Assembly (NCBI RefSeq): GCF_017640745.1
Contig: NZ_JAEPQA010000003.1
Location: 124,001-188,000, forward strand
Source: Nisaea sp.
Lineage (GTDB): Bacteria; Pseudomonadota; Alphaproteobacteria; Thalassobaculales; Thalassobaculaceae
Direction of reading: 5' to 3'
Length of the DNA stretch: 64,000 bases
Positions 62,167 through 64,000 of the stretch are shown here, one piece after another. The notes beneath the pieces are model-generated. The model was given only the letters and a program-made list of their open reading frames with translations, had not been told where the DNA came from and searched no databases. The position numbers were made by a program, and so were the translations under genes. The stretch's first letter is position 1; every line of letters begins with the position of its first letter.

Positions 62167-62583
62167 ATGGCCAAGGTTCTTATTGTCGATGATTCCCGTC
62201 TGGTGCGCCTGACGATCAAGACGATCCTCGATCGCGCCGAGGGCATGGAAGTCGTCGGCGAGGCCGAGAACGGCCGCGAGGGTGTGGACATGGCGAAGGA
62301 ACTGAACCCGGACGTGGTGACGCTCGATATCGAGATGCCGATCATGAACGGGATCGAGTGCCTGCGCCGGCTGCGCATTCTCTCTCCGGCCAAGGTGATC
62401 GTGCTCTCGTCTCTGACCCACCCGGCCTCCCCGAAAGCGGTCGAGGCGCGTCTGGTCGGGGCCGACGCGGTGATCGGCAAGCCGTCCGGCTCGGTCAGCC
62501 GGGACGTCGATGCGAGCGGCGGCAACCTTCTGGTCGAGACAATCCATCGGGTGATGGGCTCGGGCGGGCAGGTGTCGGCATGA
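62167..62583 (+). CDS. CheB-type response regulator receiver lacking the methylesterase domain
   Basis: A 138-residue protein made of one receiver domain. The acidic pair is in VLIVDDSRLVR, the phosphoacceptor is D54 in VVTLDIEMPIMNG, and the conserved lysine is K105 in IGKPSGSVS. That KPSGSVSRDV end is the receiver-linker sequence typical of CheB, but the protein stops where the methylesterase domain should begin. It is the first gene of the chemosensory operon, and its stop overlaps the double-CheW start as ATGA. Confidence 0.9.
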   Translation: MAKVLIVDDSRLVRLTIKTILDRAEGMEVVGEAENGREGVDMAKELNPDVVTLDIEMPIMNGIECLRRLRILSPAKVIVLSSLTHPASPKAVEARLVGADAVIGKPSGSVSRDVDASGGNLLVETIHRVMGSGGQVSA

Positions 62584-63497
62584 ACGCGGTCGAGAGCGTA
62601 TACGAATCCCAGAAGATTCCGGTCCTGCTGTTCCAGTCGGACGACCGCCGCTACGGCGTGATGCTGTCCAGCGTCCGCGAGGTGGTCGAGATCGAGGACA
62701 TGCAGCCGATCGAGGGCGAGGATCCCGAATATATCGGCGTCATGGTGCTCCGGAAGGAGCCGATCCCGCTCGTTGTGGTCCGTGCAGGAGCACACGATCC
62801 GGAGACGGACCTTCCGATGTGCATCGTGCTCCAGCGGGGCCATGCGGTCATCGGTCTGGCGGTGCAGAAGATCATCGGCATCCGCAATTTCGATCCCGCC
62901 CATCCGACGAAGGGGCTGACGGCGTCCGAACAGCCGCAGCACGCCTATCTCGACGAGAACGGCAAGATCGTCCAGGCGGTCGATCCGGACCGCTGGTTCA
63001 ACGCGCAGAACATGCTTCCGCTGCTCGCCGACCAGCGCGCGCTGCGCCTCGTTCCCGACAAGACGGAAAAGGTCGAGAAGGCGCGCAAGACCTATATGGC
63101 GCTGACGGTGAGGAACCATCTCTATGCCGTTGATTCCAGACTGGTCGAACGCGCTATCGACGATGTCGGTACGACGCCGCTGCCGAAACGGCCGGGCGTC
63201 AGGCTCGATTCCGTGATCGAGGTGAGCGGCAGCGTGCTTCCGGTGCTGCGCCTGACCGAAGGCGGGTTCGAAAAGCAGACCATCCATATCATCGTGAATT
63301 ACTTCGACCAGAAATGGGCGATCGCGACCGAACAGGTGCTGGGGATCGTCTCCGACGAGAGCCCGGTCGGCCCTGCGACTGGCGAGACCCAGGCGCGGGT
63401 GATTTCGCACAAGGGCGCGTTCCACGAAGTGATCGATCTCGCGGCACTGATCGCGCAATCGGTGCCCGATTTCGTGCGCTCGGACGGCAGAGGGTGA
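62580..63497 (+). CDS. tandem CheW-domain chemotaxis coupling protein
   Basis: A 305-residue protein with two CheW folds in tandem. The first (about residues 10-150) includes RYGVMLSSVREVVEIEDMQP and VLRKEPIPLVVVRAG; the second (about 165-300) includes YAVDSRLVERAIDD and WAIATEQVLGIVSD. There is no receiver domain, so it is not CheV. It should bridge receptors and the CheA kinase encoded next, with the ATG overlapping the upstream stop as ATGA. Double CheW proteins are known but uncommon compared with single CheW. Confidence 0.88.
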   Translation: MNAVESVYESQKIPVLLFQSDDRRYGVMLSSVREVVEIEDMQPIEGEDPEYIGVMVLRKEPIPLVVVRAGAHDPETDLPMCIVLQRGHAVIGLAVQKIIGIRNFDPAHPTKGLTASEQPQHAYLDENGKIVQAVDPDRWFNAQNMLPLLADQRALRLVPDKTEKVEKARKTYMALTVRNHLYAVDSRLVERAIDDVGTTPLPKRPGVRLDSVIEVSGSVLPVLRLTEGGFEKQTIHIIVNYFDQKWAIATEQVLGIVSDESPVGPATGETQARVISHKGAFHEVIDLAALIAQSVPDFVRSDGRG

Positions 63498-63501
63498 CCC
63501 G

Positions 63502-64000
63502 ATGAGCGGTTTCGACGACGGTCCCGGCGCGGAAATGTGGGAGCTCTTCGAGCAGGAGAGCGAGGACTATCTCGGGCAGATCGAAAGCCTGCTGTCCGGC
63601 AGTGCCTCCGATCTTATGAACCCGGAGACCATGAGCGCGCTGTTCCGCGCGATGCATTCCCTTAAAGGCGTTTCCGCATCGCTTGGCCTGACGGGTATCG
63701 AGCTCGTCGCGCATCATGCCGAGGATCTGCTGGATCTGTTCCGCAACGGAGAGGCGCAGCCGGACGAGGCGACGCGCGATCTCCTGCTGCAGACCGCGGA
63801 TACGCTGATCGCCTTGCGCGAGACCTGCGTCGGCGACCGGGTCGACGCTCCGGCCGACATGCATCTCGTCGCGCAGCTGTCGCAGGCGAAAGCGCAATTG
63901 AAGAGCGGCGGCTCCGTGCAGCCGCCCCAGGCAGCTCCGCAACCAGCACCCCAGCCGGTCGCCGCGGCTCCGGAACCTGCGCCAGCGCCCACGCCTGCAC
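63502..64000 (+). CDS. cheA: CheA-type chemotaxis histidine kinase, N-terminal part
   Basis: The frame runs off the right edge; 166 codons are present. The N-terminal Hpt domain has the phosphoacceptor H52 in LFRAMHSLKGVSASLGLTG, followed by HHAEDLLDLFRNGEAQPDEA. After about residue 135 it becomes a proline/alanine-rich linker (PPQAAPQPAPQP), and the kinase part lies outside. ATG 63502 follows AGGGTGA. It starts five bases after the double-CheW stop, so receiver, coupling protein and kinase form one operon. Confidence 0.9.
   Translation, partial: MSGFDDGPGAEMWELFEQESEDYLGQIESLLSGSASDLMNPETMSALFRAMHSLKGVSASLGLTGIELVAHHAEDLLDLFRNGEAQPDEATRDLLLQTADTLIALRETCVGDRVDAPADMHLVAQLSQAKAQLKSGGSVQPPQAAPQPAPQPVAAAPEPAPAPTPA

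Overview
High-GC chromosomal DNA, densely packed with genes and consistent codon use, from an alphaproteobacterium. The block xseB-ispA-dxs-tlyA behind a class II histone-deacetylase-like gene, the PAS_5-type protein, the soluble globin chemoreceptor, the otsB/GH15/otsA trehalose operon and the BCCT transporter fit a marine or free-living member of the Rhodospirillales and relatives (Nisaea/Thalassobaculum-like). That placement is inferred from gene content and protein style. I see no tRNA, rRNA, insertion sequence, prophage or CRISPR array.

Layout. 0.3-5.5 kb: acetyltransferase, small membrane protein, threonine aldolase, and a pair of paralogous pentapeptide-repeat proteins around a small unknown. 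5.7-10.1 kb: first RND efflux pump with its adaptor. 10.3-16.2 kb: deacetylase-like enzyme, xseB, ispA, dxs, tlyA and a DUF2806 protein. 16.2-23.6 kb: LysR regulator, BCCT transporter, SDR, glutamine amidotransferase/nicotinamidase pair, gamma-glutamyltransferase. 23.7-29.6 kb: a one-carbon pair (formyl-THF hydrolase-like + fhs) behind a palindromic operator, DUF2817 peptidase-like protein, GFA protein, polysaccharide deacetylase, TetR. 29.6-34.6 kb: second RND pump as an acrR-acrA-acrB type operon with an operator before the regulator.

34.6-64 kb: a soluble globin-chemoreceptor-PilZ fusion with a PAS_5 gene behind it; otsB-GH15-otsA; an HAD-GntR-GNAT-sarcosine-oxidase-like operon preceded by nested palindromes; a periplasmic SUOX-fold (PruR-like) protein translationally coupled to a membrane histidine kinase; acid phosphatase; PhnZ-like HD protein; bacterioferritin-like protein without the haem methionine; a large hybrid kinase with two receivers and an Hpt; a complete five-gene peptide/opine-type ABC importer with two stem-loops after the binding-protein gene; a 578-residue unknown; a DUF7666 protein; and the start of a chemosensory operon (CheB-type receiver without esterase, tandem CheW, CheA cut by the window edge).

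The strongest candidates for something new are the globin-MCP-PilZ protein, the PruR-like/histidine-kinase pair, the unusual chemosensory operon with its 578-residue neighbour, and the pentapeptide pair with HxxW linkers. Several genes start with TTG or GTG inside 4-base stop/start overlaps (otsA, the dppF-type ATPase, the histidine kinase), so translational coupling is common here.
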